A stretch of DNA of 64,000 bases, from NCBI GenBank assembly GCA_049293015.1, contig JBATSB010000141.1, positions 1 to 64,000 of the forward strand. The letters run 5' to 3'. Under the pieces are notes generated by a model. That model was not told the DNA's origin, searched no databases, and saw only the letters and a list, made by a program, of their open reading frames with translations. This document shows positions 9,660-18,669 of this stretch, piece after piece. Position 1 is the first letter of the stretch, and the number at the start of each line of letters is the position of its first letter. The DNA comes from UBA2330 sp049293015 (GTDB taxonomy: Bacteria; Bacteroidota; Ignavibacteria; Tepidaquicellales; Tepidaquicellaceae). The position numbers and the translations under genes were made by a program.

Positions 9660-11054
9660 TTGAATATATACCATTCCAGATTAATATTTTTTATTCTCTT
9701 AATTTTTTTATACAGTTGTGCAAACCAACTGCCGCCTTCCGGTGGTAAAGATGATACCATTCCTCCAAAGCTGATATATATTTTTCCTAAACCAAATTCT
9801 ACTATGGTAAAGGGAAATAAAATTGTTTTTAAATTTAATGAATATGTGGACAGAAGAAGTTTTGAAGAATCCTTTTTTATTTCACCCAGATCTGCAGGGA
9901 ATTACAACTTTGACTGGAGCGGTAAAGAAGTTGAAATTTTATTTGAAAAGAATTTTGAATCTGACAGGACCTATGTAATAATTATTGGTAAGGATTTTAA
10001 AGATCAGCGGGGAGGTAATACACTTAGTTCACCCGTCACAATTGCATTTTCTACCGGAAGCCGGCTTGACAAAGGTACTTTTTCAGGAAAAGTATTTGCC
10101 GGTAACTATGACCGAGTAAAAGTAATGATCTATTTCAGCAAAGACACTGCAGCAGTATTTTCAGATCCGGCAAATTCTCAACCCGATTACATTACTCAGG
10201 TAAATCAGGATGGAACTTATGAATTTACTAATCTGCCCAATGGAAAATTCCGTCTGTATGCTCTGACTGATGAAGACAGAAATAATGTTTATGATTCTGA
10301 TCTTGATAAAATTGCTTTGCTGCCCGATGATATAAAACTATATGGAGACAGTACTTCTGTAAGTGATCTGAATTTCATACTGGATATAAAAGATAAAAAT
10401 AATTACAGCAGTTTTTTTTTAAAAACTCTTTCTTCTGACTCATCAGACTTAATTTATTCTAATTATAATTATTCAGGATCAAACTTTATCACACCGGAGC
10501 ACAGGTTTTATTTTTATTTTAAAAATAATATTCCTGATAAAAAAGAAGTTGTAGAAAATTTTATAATATCAGATACATCTGACAGAAAAGTTTATAAACC
10601 TATCTTTAACTGGATAAATGATTCTCTGCTTGAAGTGTTTACTCAGGAAAAACTTAAATTTAATTCTGTGATATCTCTGACTTTTGATATTAAGGGAACT
10701 GGGAACAGCAGATTTTCCGGTTCATTTAAAGTGTATGAAAAAGATAAATTCGGAAAAATATCAGGTGATGTAAAAAGAACTGATCCAGATATTCCCGCTA
10801 TACTAACACTATACAGCTTATCGAAGGATGGTCCGGTTTATACAAAAGTTATTTCAGATACTTCTGCATTTGAAATTGATGATATTCTTGAAGGGAAATA
10901 TCTATTGTTTGTATTTATAGATAAAGATTTGAACGGAACTTTTGACAAAGGAAATGTAAACCCTTATATAGCTCCTGAAAATTTTATTATTTATGATAAG
11001 GATTTTGAAATAAAGGGGAACAGCAGTATTGAAAAGATTTTACTGGAATTTTAA
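9660..11054 (+). CDS. Ig-like domain lipoprotein (Big_5/SbsA type)
   Basis: 464 residues with a lipobox (FFILLIFLYSCAN) followed by a conserved Bacteroidota start, QLPPSGGKDDTIPP. A bacterial Ig-like (Big_5) domain at about 36-130 shows IVFKFNEYVDRRSFEES and TYVIIIGKDFKDQRGGN. A carboxypeptidase-regulatory-like beta domain follows (GTYEFTNLPNGKFRLYALTDEDRN) and recurs near the C terminus (LEGKYLLFVFIDKDLNGTFD). Such proteins are outer-membrane or periplasmic surface lipoproteins of unknown role in Bacteroidota. The TTG start lies two bases past the kinase stop, suggesting translational coupling and a joint envelope-sensing role, which is an inference. Confidence 0.82.
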   Translation: MNIYHSRLIFFILLIFLYSCANQLPPSGGKDDTIPPKLIYIFPKPNSTMVKGNKIVFKFNEYVDRRSFEESFFISPRSAGNYNFDWSGKEVEILFEKNFESDRTYVIIIGKDFKDQRGGNTLSSPVTIAFSTGSRLDKGTFSGKVFAGNYDRVKVMIYFSKDTAAVFSDPANSQPDYITQVNQDGTYEFTNLPNGKFRLYALTDEDRNNVYDSDLDKIALLPDDIKLYGDSTSVSDLNFILDIKDKNNYSSFFLKTLSSDSSDLIYSNYNYSGSNFITPEHRFYFYFKNNIPDKKEVVENFIISDTSDRKVYKPIFNWINDSLLEVFTQEKLKFNSVISLTFDIKGTGNSRFSGSFKVYEKDKFGKISGDVKRTDPDIPAILTLYSLSKDGPVYTKVISDTSAFEIDDILEGKYLLFVFIDKDLNGTFDKGNVNPYIAPENFIIYDKDFEIKGNSSIEKILLEF

Positions 11055-11076
11055 AACCTGATAAATTCTGAAAATG

Positions 11077-12210
11077 TTAGTTACTTTTTTTGTTGATAAA
11101 TGATCTTATGCTGAAGAAAAGATTATAAAGCAAAAGTTCAGGCGAAATATTATTATCGAGACTTTTAACTGCATCTTCTATTGAACAAATTATCAGATAA
11201 TTATCCGATTCATAATTATTTGTAAATCTTTCAAGTCTTTCCTTTTTATCTTTATTTATTATAAACTCAGCATTTCCGTTATCAAAATTTATAATATCTC
11301 TGAACCATATTATCAGAAAAATGAGAAAGTTTTTAATTCTGACCTTATCTCTTTTTCCTATAATAAAATCAATACTACTGCCCAGTTTTAAATTATTACC
11401 GGTAAGTAATGCAACCAAAGTATCCATAACTTTTTCTCTGAGATCAAGATAATTATTTACCAATATTTGATTGCATCTTGAGATACTTCCATCTGATATA
11501 TCCGCAAAGAAGGCAGCGTTTTCATCAGAAATTCCATGCTTCTTTTTTTTAAGATAGTTTATAATATATTTTTTCTGAATACTTTTAAATCCAATCTTCT
11601 GACATCTTCCGATAATGGTCGGCAGCAATGAATTTAATCTGGAAGTGGTCAGGATAATCACGGAATCTTTTGGCGGCTCTTCAAGAATTTTCAGCAGAGA
11701 ATTTGCGCTTTGCGGATTCATCATGTCACATCTTGAAATAAGAAACACTTTTTTTTTGCCTGATCTACCCGTCATATATATTTCTCTTTTCATCTGTCTG
11801 ATACTGGATATTCGGATATCATTAGCACGCGGAATTGAGATGGTATGATATTTATCTATGGCTTTTAATTCCATTTGAGATAAGTATATTTGAAAATCCT
11901 CCTTATCTAATTTTTCAAGCGGATTTGAATCTTCATCCGAATCACTTTTTCCCGTTGGAAGAGCTGTAATAAATCTAAGCATCGGTGATTTCAGTGAATC
12001 GATTTCAATACAACTTTTACAATTATCACATGCTTCCGAATCGTTTATCTTGCTGTCACAGTTGAGCAGCTTTGCAAATTCAACAGAAGCTGCATCCTTA
12101 CCCGTACCTTCATTTCCGTAAAAAATATATGCATGAGAGATCTTACCGCCTTTATAAAAATTGGTAAAAATTTCTTTTACTCTTTCCTGTCCGATTATAT
12201 TAGTCCACAT
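11077..12210 (-). CDS. holB: DNA polymerase III delta' subunit (clamp loader)
   Basis: 377 residues. The AAA+ fold starts immediately (WTNIIGQERVKEIF). Walker A is GNEGTGKDA (about 32-40), and a Zn-binding Cys set follows (Cys51, Cys61, Cys64, Cys67 in CDNCKSC). The sensor-1 region is SLLKILEEPPKDSVIILTTS. The family's SRC motif appears as GRC (TIIGRCQKI), consistent with a catalytically impaired delta'. An unusual acidic stretch (about 88-104, SDSDEDSNPLEKLDKED) lies between the Zn module and the Walker B region. The ATG is one base from the stop of the BamA-like gene upstream, so the two form an operon. Clamp loading at replication forks is the family role. Confidence 0.9.
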   Translation of the reverse strand: MWTNIIGQERVKEIFTNFYKGGKISHAYIFYGNEGTGKDAASVEFAKLLNCDSKINDSEACDNCKSCIEIDSLKSPMLRFITALPTGKSDSDEDSNPLEKLDKEDFQIYLSQMELKAIDKYHTISIPRANDIRISSIRQMKREIYMTGRSGKKKVFLISRCDMMNPQSANSLLKILEEPPKDSVIILTTSRLNSLLPTIIGRCQKIGFKSIQKKYIINYLKKKKHGISDENAAFFADISDGSISRCNQILVNNYLDLREKVMDTLVALLTGNNLKLGSSIDFIIGKRDKVRIKNFLIFLIIWFRDIINFDNGNAEFIINKDKKERLERFTNNYESDNYLIICSIEDAVKSLDNNISPELLLYNLFFSIRSFINKKSN

Positions 12211-12211
12211 A

Positions 12212-14239
12212 TTAAAATGTATTTCCTATTCCAAATTGAAAATTATATTTATCATTGAAATTACATCCAGGTGCAAAGATCCAGTTAGAGCCGCCTATTG
12301 AACCCGGCTGAGGGTCATATATTTTGAATCCAATATCAAATCTGATTGCCCCTATTATTGTGTAATATCTGATCCCTGTACCTGCCGCTATTGCGATTTC
12401 ATTTAGTTTGAATTTTCCTATATCCGACCAGACGTTACCGTAATCTATAAATCCAACAAATCCCAGATCCCGTAAATATTCATTGCTCATTGACAGAAAT
12501 GGTTTTACTCTGTATTCTATTGTATTTTCATAAGTGAAATTTCCTCCGAGATCTTTATCAGGTACTATACCCAGCTGCCTTGCTCCCCAGCCTCTGATAC
12601 TGGTACTTCCACCTCCAAAATATCTTGTGTCACGAGGTACTCTGTCTGAAGCAAATTCTTCTCCTAAAAATGTAAATGTGTTCTGACCATATTCAGCGAT
12701 TATTCCAGCCAGAAATTTAAATGCAAGTACAGCCGGAACATTTACTTCACGGTTGCTCAGATTCATATAAGCTGAACTTAAATTCGTAAATTTTGCATAA
12801 CTGTAGGATGCTGTATTAAAAATTTTTCTGATGATTCCGGACAATAAACCGCTTTCCTCGATCTCATAAGATTGATAATTTCCTGCTGATGGAAAAACAA
12901 TATTATTTACAGAACTATGAATAATAGTAAAACCAAATTTTGAGATGAATTCATTCAGATCAAACCGAGGTATGACAATTTCCGATTCCTCTGATTGTAA
13001 ATCATTATTCAGGACTATTCTTGAGTTTTCAAGTTCCCATCTGAACTGAAGATTATTTACATAAGTATATTCGGGAAGTTCGTAAACTACATTAAATGAA
13101 TTTTTAAAGACAGACTGATTTACATCGTCCTGTAATCTGTACTCATAACCAATATTCCAGTTACCGGTTATAAATCTGTTTCCGAATAAAAATGGCTGAC
13201 TAATAGTATTTACAAATTCGAGCCTGTTGTTTTTAGGTGAGTTGTAATAAAACCTTGCACGCGATGTAAGTACTCTGCCGTCACCAAAAAAATTAAGATC
13301 GTTAAAAGATAAACCTGTACCCATGTAAAAAGAATTCTGAAAGTAATATCCAAATACTTCTGGAGTTACATCATATTTGTTACCTACTACAGCATTAACT
13401 ACAAAGTTTATTTTATTTGTACTGTTATTTATTGTATCGATTACAATTCTTGGGTTTTCAAGAATAGAAAAACGTGTCAGGTTAATTTCACTTTTCACTA
13501 TCTTACTTTTATCATACATCTCATTTTCTTTGTATTCTAATTCTCTGCGTATATCATCTTCAGTAATATTGTATTTATCATTTGTAAATTTGATAACTGT
13601 TTTTCCAAATTCATATTTCTTCTTTGGGTCTAAAATATATTTTATGTTTACTTTATATAACAGTGAATCTATATTTGTTTCATATTTGAAAATTTCCGGA
13701 TTTAGTGATGAAGCTGTTGCATATCCATTATTATGAAGCAGATCCATGATCCTTCCTCTTTCAAGATTTACACTGTCCTTGGAATAATACCTTCCTTTTT
13801 TAGTAAATGAATTTTTTTGATTTTGTATCTTACCAGTGAGATCTGCTGAAATACTGTCTAATCCTGTATAGTTTATATTTAAATATTCATATCTTGCATT
13901 TTCCTTTACAATAAAAGTTTCGTTAACTTCCTTATCTTCTTTGTTTGTAGAAAGACCTGTATCTACTTCAGCATCAAAAAATCCGTTGTCAAAATAATAT
14001 TTTTTAATTCTTTCAACGTCTAATAAAAAAGTTGTCATATCAAAATTATCACCGGATTTTGAAGCTAGCAGACCTTTTAATGTACTCTCGTCAAAAGTAC
14101 TGCTTTCAATGAACTTAATATTTATGTCATCTATCTCATAATTTCCTTCGATAGATGTATTTTCCTGGCATTCAGACATACCGGTATATAGAAACAATAA
14201 TCCGGTAATCATAAACAGTCGAAGAAAATTTTTCATCAT
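12212..14239 (-). CDS. BamA/TamA-family outer-membrane beta-barrel protein (Omp85)
   Basis: 675 residues. A signal peptide (about 1-24) is followed by POTRA-like repeats (about 35-290; for example LDVERIKKYYFDNGFFDAEVD and MDLLHNNGYATA) and a C-terminal surface-antigen barrel. The Omp85 signature in the barrel is visible as FGGGSTSIRGWGARQLG (the RGW matches the conserved VRGF/Y loop-6 motif), and the protein ends in a beta-strand with a terminal Phe (FQFGIGNTF). It is shorter than BamA, with fewer POTRA units, and so closer to TamA-like members. The role is inferred to be outer-membrane protein insertion or secretion. A minus-strand terminator just upstream (14249-14284) separates it from the DUF2795 gene; holB follows immediately. 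Confidence 0.88.
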   Translation of the reverse strand: MMKNFLRLFMITGLLFLYTGMSECQENTSIEGNYEIDDINIKFIESSTFDESTLKGLLASKSGDNFDMTTFLLDVERIKKYYFDNGFFDAEVDTGLSTNKEDKEVNETFIVKENARYEYLNINYTGLDSISADLTGKIQNQKNSFTKKGRYYSKDSVNLERGRIMDLLHNNGYATASSLNPEIFKYETNIDSLLYKVNIKYILDPKKKYEFGKTVIKFTNDKYNITEDDIRRELEYKENEMYDKSKIVKSEINLTRFSILENPRIVIDTINNSTNKINFVVNAVVGNKYDVTPEVFGYYFQNSFYMGTGLSFNDLNFFGDGRVLTSRARFYYNSPKNNRLEFVNTISQPFLFGNRFITGNWNIGYEYRLQDDVNQSVFKNSFNVVYELPEYTYVNNLQFRWELENSRIVLNNDLQSEESEIVIPRFDLNEFISKFGFTIIHSSVNNIVFPSAGNYQSYEIEESGLLSGIIRKIFNTASYSYAKFTNLSSAYMNLSNREVNVPAVLAFKFLAGIIAEYGQNTFTFLGEEFASDRVPRDTRYFGGGSTSIRGWGARQLGIVPDKDLGGNFTYENTIEYRVKPFLSMSNEYLRDLGFVGFIDYGNVWSDIGKFKLNEIAIAAGTGIRYYTIIGAIRFDIGFKIYDPQPGSIGGSNWIFAPGCNFNDKYNFQFGIGNTF

Positions 14240-14248
14240 TTAAGATTA

Positions 14249-14284
14249 ATAAAAAAGACCCAATAATTCACATCATTGGGTCTT
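14249..14284 (-). terminator. Intrinsic terminator ending the oppBC-DUF2795 transcript
   Basis: AAGACCCAAT (14255-14264) pairs with ATTGGGTCTT (14275-14284). Read on the minus strand, the stem is followed by TTTTTTATT. It lies between the DUF2795 gene and the BamA-like gene, whose start is only about 10 bases further on. Confidence 0.85.
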
Positions 14285-14302
14285 GAATAAAATTTAAACA
14301 CC

Positions 14303-14530
14303 TCAAAAATCTTTACTTTCTTCATCATAAAAAAAGTCTTCATCCGTAGGATAATCAAGCCAGATCTCTTCTATACTTTCAAAAGGTTCCTCTGTATCCT
14401 CAAGATCATTGAGATTGTTTATGACTTCATTTGGAGCTCCGGTTCTGATAGAATAATCTATCAGTTCGAATTTATTTGCCGGCCACGGAGCATCATCAAG
14501 ATAAGACGCTAATTCTAATGTCCATACCAT
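14303..14530 (-). CDS. DUF2795 family small protein
   Basis: 75 residues, acidic. The sequence WTLELASYLDDAPWPANKFE followed by LIDYSIRTGAP, EVINNLNDLED and a C-terminal ESIEEIWLDYPTDEDF matches the short DUF2795 family widespread in Bacteroidota, whose function is unknown. It is cytoplasmic with no signal. It is the last gene of the peptide-transport direction, about 80 bases after oppC, and is followed by a strong terminator. Unlike most genes here it has a canonical Shine-Dalgarno, suggesting strong independent translation. Confidence 0.8.
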   Translation of the reverse strand: MVWTLELASYLDDAPWPANKFELIDYSIRTGAPNEVINNLNDLEDTEEPFESIEEIWLDYPTDEDFFYDEESKDF

Positions 14531-14541
14531 ATTATTTATTT

Positions 14542-14548
14542 ACCTCCT
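14542..14548 (-). promoter_or_regulatory. Canonical Shine-Dalgarno for the DUF2795 gene
   Basis: The minus strand reads AGGAGGT, ending 11 bases before the ATG. Nearly all other starts in the window lack such a site, so this one stands out and supports the start at 14530. Confidence 0.7.
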
Positions 14549-14613
14549 GCATTTGCTTTTGTATTTTTTATTTAAGTTAATTAAAATTGTGTTATTTATT
14601 ATATTAAAATGTA

Positions 14614-15726
14614 TCAGTCTCTTAATCTTGGATCTAATGCATCACGTAAACCTTCACCTATAAGGTTATAAGTCACTACAGCAATAAAGATCATCATACC
14701 CGGAAATATTGCAAGCCACCATGCATTTGAAGCGCCTCTTGCTTCATTTAGCAAAGATCCCCAGGTAACGGTGGTAGCACTTACACCAAATCCAAGGAAG
14801 CTCAAAGCTGCTTCTGTTAAAATTGCACCTGCAATTGCAAACGCTCCCGATACAAGTACAGGCGCTATTGCATTAGGAATTACATGTCTGAAAATTATCT
14901 GCTTGTTCGGTAAACCTATAGAACTTGCAGCAGTAATATATTCCATATTCCTTACTTTAAGTACTTCTCCTCTGATCAGCTTTGCATCACCAGTCCACGA
15001 AGTAATACCAATTGCCGCCATGATATACCATATACTCGATCCGTAAATTGCAACAATTGTAATAATAAGAAAGAAGACCGGCAGCGTTACCATTATTTCA
15101 ACAAATCTCATTATGATCAGATCTACTTTGCCACCGTAAAATCCGGCAAGTGAACCCATGACTATTCCAATAATCAGAGCTATACCTGCAGCAACAAATC
15201 CAACTGAAAGTGAAACTCTAGAACCGTGTATCAGACCTGCAAGCAGATCTCTTCCTATTGCATCGGTGCCGAGATAATGATCTCCTCCCGGAGACCTGAG
15301 ATTATTTGCAAGATCAATTTCGCTCGGACCATATGGTACCGGCGTCCAAACAACACTTTCCAGCTTTCCTTCATCATCAAGTTTTTTCCAGTTAGCATTG
15401 ATCATATCAGGTTCCCATTTGCTGATACCTATTGTATTCAAATAATCTTTGACTACAGGAAAATATGTCTCGCCTTTGTACTCAGCATAAAGTGGTTTAC
15501 TGTCAGCAAGGAAATCTGCAGTTATAGCAATTACTATCAAAAACATTACTATATACATCGATATCATAGCTAACTTGTTTTTCTTAAACTGATGCTTAAC
15601 CAATGACCAGTAAGAAACACCAACTTCCTTCTGAGATTCAAGCTGAGATTTACTCATTCCGTTTAGATCCGTATCATCCCCGGTGGTTTTTGATGCTAAT
15701 TCATTTTTCCCGTTTGGTTGCTTCAT
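14614..15726 (-). CDS. oppC: Oligopeptide ABC transporter permease, OppC/DppC type
   Basis: 370 residues, longer than usual (about 300). A polar N-terminal stretch (1-45) precedes the first helix (LAMISMYIVMFLIVIAITADFL). An extracytoplasmic insertion of about 85 residues (for example LYAEYKGETYFPVVKDYLNT) comes before the hallmark HYLGTDAIGRDLLAGLIHGSRVSLSVG. The EAA loop is visible as GLPNKQIIFRHVIPNAIAPVLV. The tail GLRDALDPRLRD is typical. The inner-membrane partner is OppB, encoded seven bases upstream. No ATPase gene (OppD/F) is in the window, so the ATPase must lie elsewhere. Confidence 0.92.
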   Translation of the reverse strand: MKQPNGKNELASKTTGDDTDLNGMSKSQLESQKEVGVSYWSLVKHQFKKNKLAMISMYIVMFLIVIAITADFLADSKPLYAEYKGETYFPVVKDYLNTIGISKWEPDMINANWKKLDDEGKLESVVWTPVPYGPSEIDLANNLRSPGGDHYLGTDAIGRDLLAGLIHGSRVSLSVGFVAAGIALIIGIVMGSLAGFYGGKVDLIIMRFVEIMVTLPVFFLIITIVAIYGSSIWYIMAAIGITSWTGDAKLIRGEVLKVRNMEYITAASSIGLPNKQIIFRHVIPNAIAPVLVSGAFAIAGAILTEAALSFLGFGVSATTVTWGSLLNEARGASNAWWLAIFPGMMIFIAVVTYNLIGEGLRDALDPRLRD

Positions 15727-15733
15727 ATATTAG

Positions 15734-16750
15734 TTATGCTGTTTTTTTAGAAAATGCGATTCTCGGATCTACGAATGAATATAAAATATCTACTACTAAA
15801 ATCCCAACTACCGTTAGAACTGAAGTCAGTACAAGCTCAGCCATTATCAGCGGATAATCCCTGTCAAGGATAGCCTGAAATGCAAGCTGTCCGATACCGG
15901 GTATGGAAAAAATTGTTTCAATAATTACACTCCCACCGATCATTGCAGGAAGTAATCCGCCGATAAGAGTAATGATAGGAATTAGGGAATTCCTTAAAGC
16001 ATGTTTCATTACAACTTTCCTTTCAGATAAACCTTTTGCTTTTGCAGTTCTGATATAATCCTGTCTGATGACTTCAAGCATTGAACTTCTCATCTGTCTT
16101 GAAATGAATGCAAAACTTGTTAAACTTGAAATAGTGACAGGCAGGAATAAATGCATGAACCTGTCTTTTACCTGTCCCATAAATCCAAGTGAATCAAAGT
16201 CTTCCGATCTTATACCTGCTGTCGGGAATATTTTTAAATATTCAACATTACACAAAAATACAATCGCAAGTGTAGCTACCCAAAAGTTCGGCAGCGAATA
16301 AAGTACAAACAGAACCACTGTCGTTATTCTGTCAGAAAATGAGTATTGCCGGACAGCACTGTATATTCCTATGGGAATTGCAATTGTGTATATCAGCAAA
16401 AATGACAATAAACTTATCGTAATCGTAACCGGTAATCTTTCAGTTATTTTATCAATAACAGGTCTGTCATCTTTAAAAGAATTTCCAAAATCTCCTTGCA
16501 GCATATTTCCGATCCAGATGAAATACTGCATGTACAATGGTTTGTCAAGACCGAATTTCTTTTTGTAAAATTCTTTCGCCTGCTCATTCATCAGATTTTT
16601 GGAATCTGTTTTCTGAGCTTCCTGAGTCTGCCCGATCTTCATTTCTGTCGGATCACCCGGGGCGAGCCTGCATACAAGAAATGTTATCATTGTGATAATG
16701 ATGAGAGTCGGTATAAAAAGTAATATCCTTCTTATTACATAATCTGTCAT
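15734..16750 (-). CDS. oppB: Oligopeptide ABC transporter permease, OppB/DppB type
   Basis: 338 residues with the family's start (YVIRRILLFIPTLIIITMITFLV) and RLAPGDP. The EAA motif is GLSERKVVMKHALRNSLIPI, and the conserved end is VLTVVGILVVDILYSFVDPRI. About six membrane helices. It forms the inner-membrane channel with OppC. It lies downstream of the first binding lipoprotein, separated by a stem-loop (16780-16811), and precedes oppC by seven bases. The substrate is probably a peptide, but nickel or other small molecules are also handled by this family. Confidence 0.92.
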   Translation of the reverse strand: MTDYVIRRILLFIPTLIIITMITFLVCRLAPGDPTEMKIGQTQEAQKTDSKNLMNEQAKEFYKKKFGLDKPLYMQYFIWIGNMLQGDFGNSFKDDRPVIDKITERLPVTITISLLSFLLIYTIAIPIGIYSAVRQYSFSDRITTVVLFVLYSLPNFWVATLAIVFLCNVEYLKIFPTAGIRSEDFDSLGFMGQVKDRFMHLFLPVTISSLTSFAFISRQMRSSMLEVIRQDYIRTAKAKGLSERKVVMKHALRNSLIPIITLIGGLLPAMIGGSVIIETIFSIPGIGQLAFQAILDRDYPLIMAELVLTSVLTVVGILVVDILYSFVDPRIAFSKKTA

Positions 16751-16779
16751 TTTTACTAATTAGTGTTAATGATTAATTT

Positions 16780-16811
16780 TTGCTGTCTGCAATATAAATC
16801 ACAGACAGCAA
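16780..16811. promoter_or_regulatory. Stem-loop between binding-protein gene and oppB
   Basis: TTGCTGTCTG (16780-16789) pairs perfectly with CAGACAGCAA (16802-16811). No T run follows on either strand. This is the position where transport operons often carry a 3'-stabilising or attenuating stem to raise binding-protein mRNA over permease mRNA; that role is inferred. Confidence 0.6.
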
Positions 16812-16823
16812 TAATATTATATA

Positions 16824-18629
16824 TTAATTTTTATATCTTTGTGCATTCATTGGTGTCCACCATTCATTAAGTAAAGGAGAATCGGGATATGCATACCACC
16901 TTGTATTATTAAATCTGTCACTGTAAACATATCTGGATGGCTCTGCCCAAAGGAATGTGGTCGGCTGATCTTCATAAATGATCTCCTGCCATTTTTTAAG
17001 AATCTCCATTCTCTTTACATCATCAAACTCGACTCTGTTCTGCTCAATAAGTTTATCACTTTCAGGATTTATATAACTGATAAAATTACTTCCTTCACCT
17101 ATAGCCTGTGTAGAATGCCATATCTGATACGGATCTTCAGGTGTGACAGAAAGCTGCCATGCAGAATAGCAAGCATCGAATTCATGCTTCTTGGTTTTAT
17201 CCAAAAATACTGACCATTCATATTCCTGAAGATCTGCCTGAATGCCGAGATTTTTTAGTGACTCAATTACTACAAGCATGACCTTTTTTCTTTTTGGATT
17301 ATTATTGTTTATGAATGTGAATTTGAAATCTGTTTTTTTACCGTCAATTACTTTATCAAGAATTCCGTCTCCGTCAGTATCTTTCCATCCAGCTTCTGCA
17401 AGAAGCTGTTTTGCTTTCTCAGGATTGTAATCAATTTCGGGCAGATCATTATTGTAATATTTACTTTCTTTAAATACAGGAGTCTGAACTTTTGTACCCA
17501 TTCCGTAAACGATCTTGTCTATCATTGTTTGTCTGTCTATTGCATAACTAAGTGCCCATCTTACTTTTTTATCGGCAAACAGCGGGTTCTTATTGTTCCA
17601 TGCAATAAATATATAAACAGGTTCGGATACAAGTGCTTTCTTCAGATTGAATTTTTCCGGATCCTTTATATTTTCTACAAAGTCGATCGGCTGAATCACA
17701 TACATATAATCAACCTCTTTGTTCTTTGCTGCTACTACCGCAGCATTTTGATCCTGTATAATTTTGAAAACAAGTTTAGATGGAAAATTCGGAATTTCTT
17801 TTTTATTCCAGTAATCTTCATTTCTCTGTAAAGTGATAGACTGACCTGTTATCCACTTATCTAATTTGTAAGGTCCTGATCCTACTACATATTTTGGCTC
17901 TCTTGAAACTTCCTGTGAATTCAGAAAATCTGCATACTTCTGCATGTCAGGATATTTTAACGGGTCAAGACTTTTCTGTGCTGCATCAAGATTCTCCCAT
18001 GTAAACTTTTCATTCATATTATCTTTGTCGAGAATATGCTTTGGTGTAATTGCCATACTACCTAAAGCATAGACAGCTCTGAAATAAGGTTTCGACATAT
18101 TGAATCTGACCTTATATTTATTTCCGTCAACAAGTTCTACGCTTTTCAGATCAATAAAATAATTTCTAAGTGCCTGTGCATCGGTGAATGGATTTTTAAT
18201 GGTTTTAACTGTAAAAATTACATCCTCTCCTGTAAGAGGAGTACCGTCTGAAAATTTAACATCCTCTTTAAGATCAAATGTATATGACATTTTATCTTCA
18301 CTTATTTCGGGAAGAGATTTTGCAATAAGAGGTACAAGTTCATAAGTTTCTCTGTTCACGTCAAGTAATGTTTCAAATATATAAATATAAATTCCCGAAG
18401 CTGAAGCATCATTTGTAACTGTTGGGTTAAGCTTTTCTGCATCTGACATTTCCTGTTTTATTACCCAGTCACCATTATCCGCATTTTCAACATTTCGAGG
18501 TGCCAGTGTAGTCAAATCTATTGTAGCATTTTCTTTACTTTCTGTTGTTTCCTTATTTCTTCCGCATGATGAAAATATCAGAGTGAAAATTATCATCACA
18601 GGTAATATTACTTTTATTGGATTTAACAT
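16824..18629 (-). CDS. Peptide-binding lipoprotein of ABC transporter (SBP_bac_5), copy 1
   Basis: 601 residues. The lipobox LIFSSCGRNKE places it as a lipoprotein. Extracellular solute-binding family 5 features are YTFDLKEDVKFSDGTPLTGED, KVRWALSYAIDRQTMIDKIVYG, KAKQLLAEAGWKDTDGDGILD and a final WAEPSRYVYSDRFNNTRWY. It captures oligopeptides or similar ligands for OppBC. A close paralogue lies at 20226-22025: both begin their mature parts with GRNKE and share long stretches such as DGNKYKVRFNMSKPYFRA (DGNKFKVRF.. in copy 2). A stem-loop separates it from oppB, and hprK precedes it by about 40 bases. Confidence 0.92.
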   Translation of the reverse strand: MLNPIKVILPVMIIFTLIFSSCGRNKETTESKENATIDLTTLAPRNVENADNGDWVIKQEMSDAEKLNPTVTNDASASGIYIYIFETLLDVNRETYELVPLIAKSLPEISEDKMSYTFDLKEDVKFSDGTPLTGEDVIFTVKTIKNPFTDAQALRNYFIDLKSVELVDGNKYKVRFNMSKPYFRAVYALGSMAITPKHILDKDNMNEKFTWENLDAAQKSLDPLKYPDMQKYADFLNSQEVSREPKYVVGSGPYKLDKWITGQSITLQRNEDYWNKKEIPNFPSKLVFKIIQDQNAAVVAAKNKEVDYMYVIQPIDFVENIKDPEKFNLKKALVSEPVYIFIAWNNKNPLFADKKVRWALSYAIDRQTMIDKIVYGMGTKVQTPVFKESKYYNNDLPEIDYNPEKAKQLLAEAGWKDTDGDGILDKVIDGKKTDFKFTFINNNNPKRKKVMLVVIESLKNLGIQADLQEYEWSVFLDKTKKHEFDACYSAWQLSVTPEDPYQIWHSTQAIGEGSNFISYINPESDKLIEQNRVEFDDVKRMEILKKWQEIIYEDQPTTFLWAEPSRYVYSDRFNNTRWYAYPDSPLLNEWWTPMNAQRYKN

Positions 18630-18669
18630 TATTATTTTTTAGATATATTTTTATTAAAGAAAAAAATTT

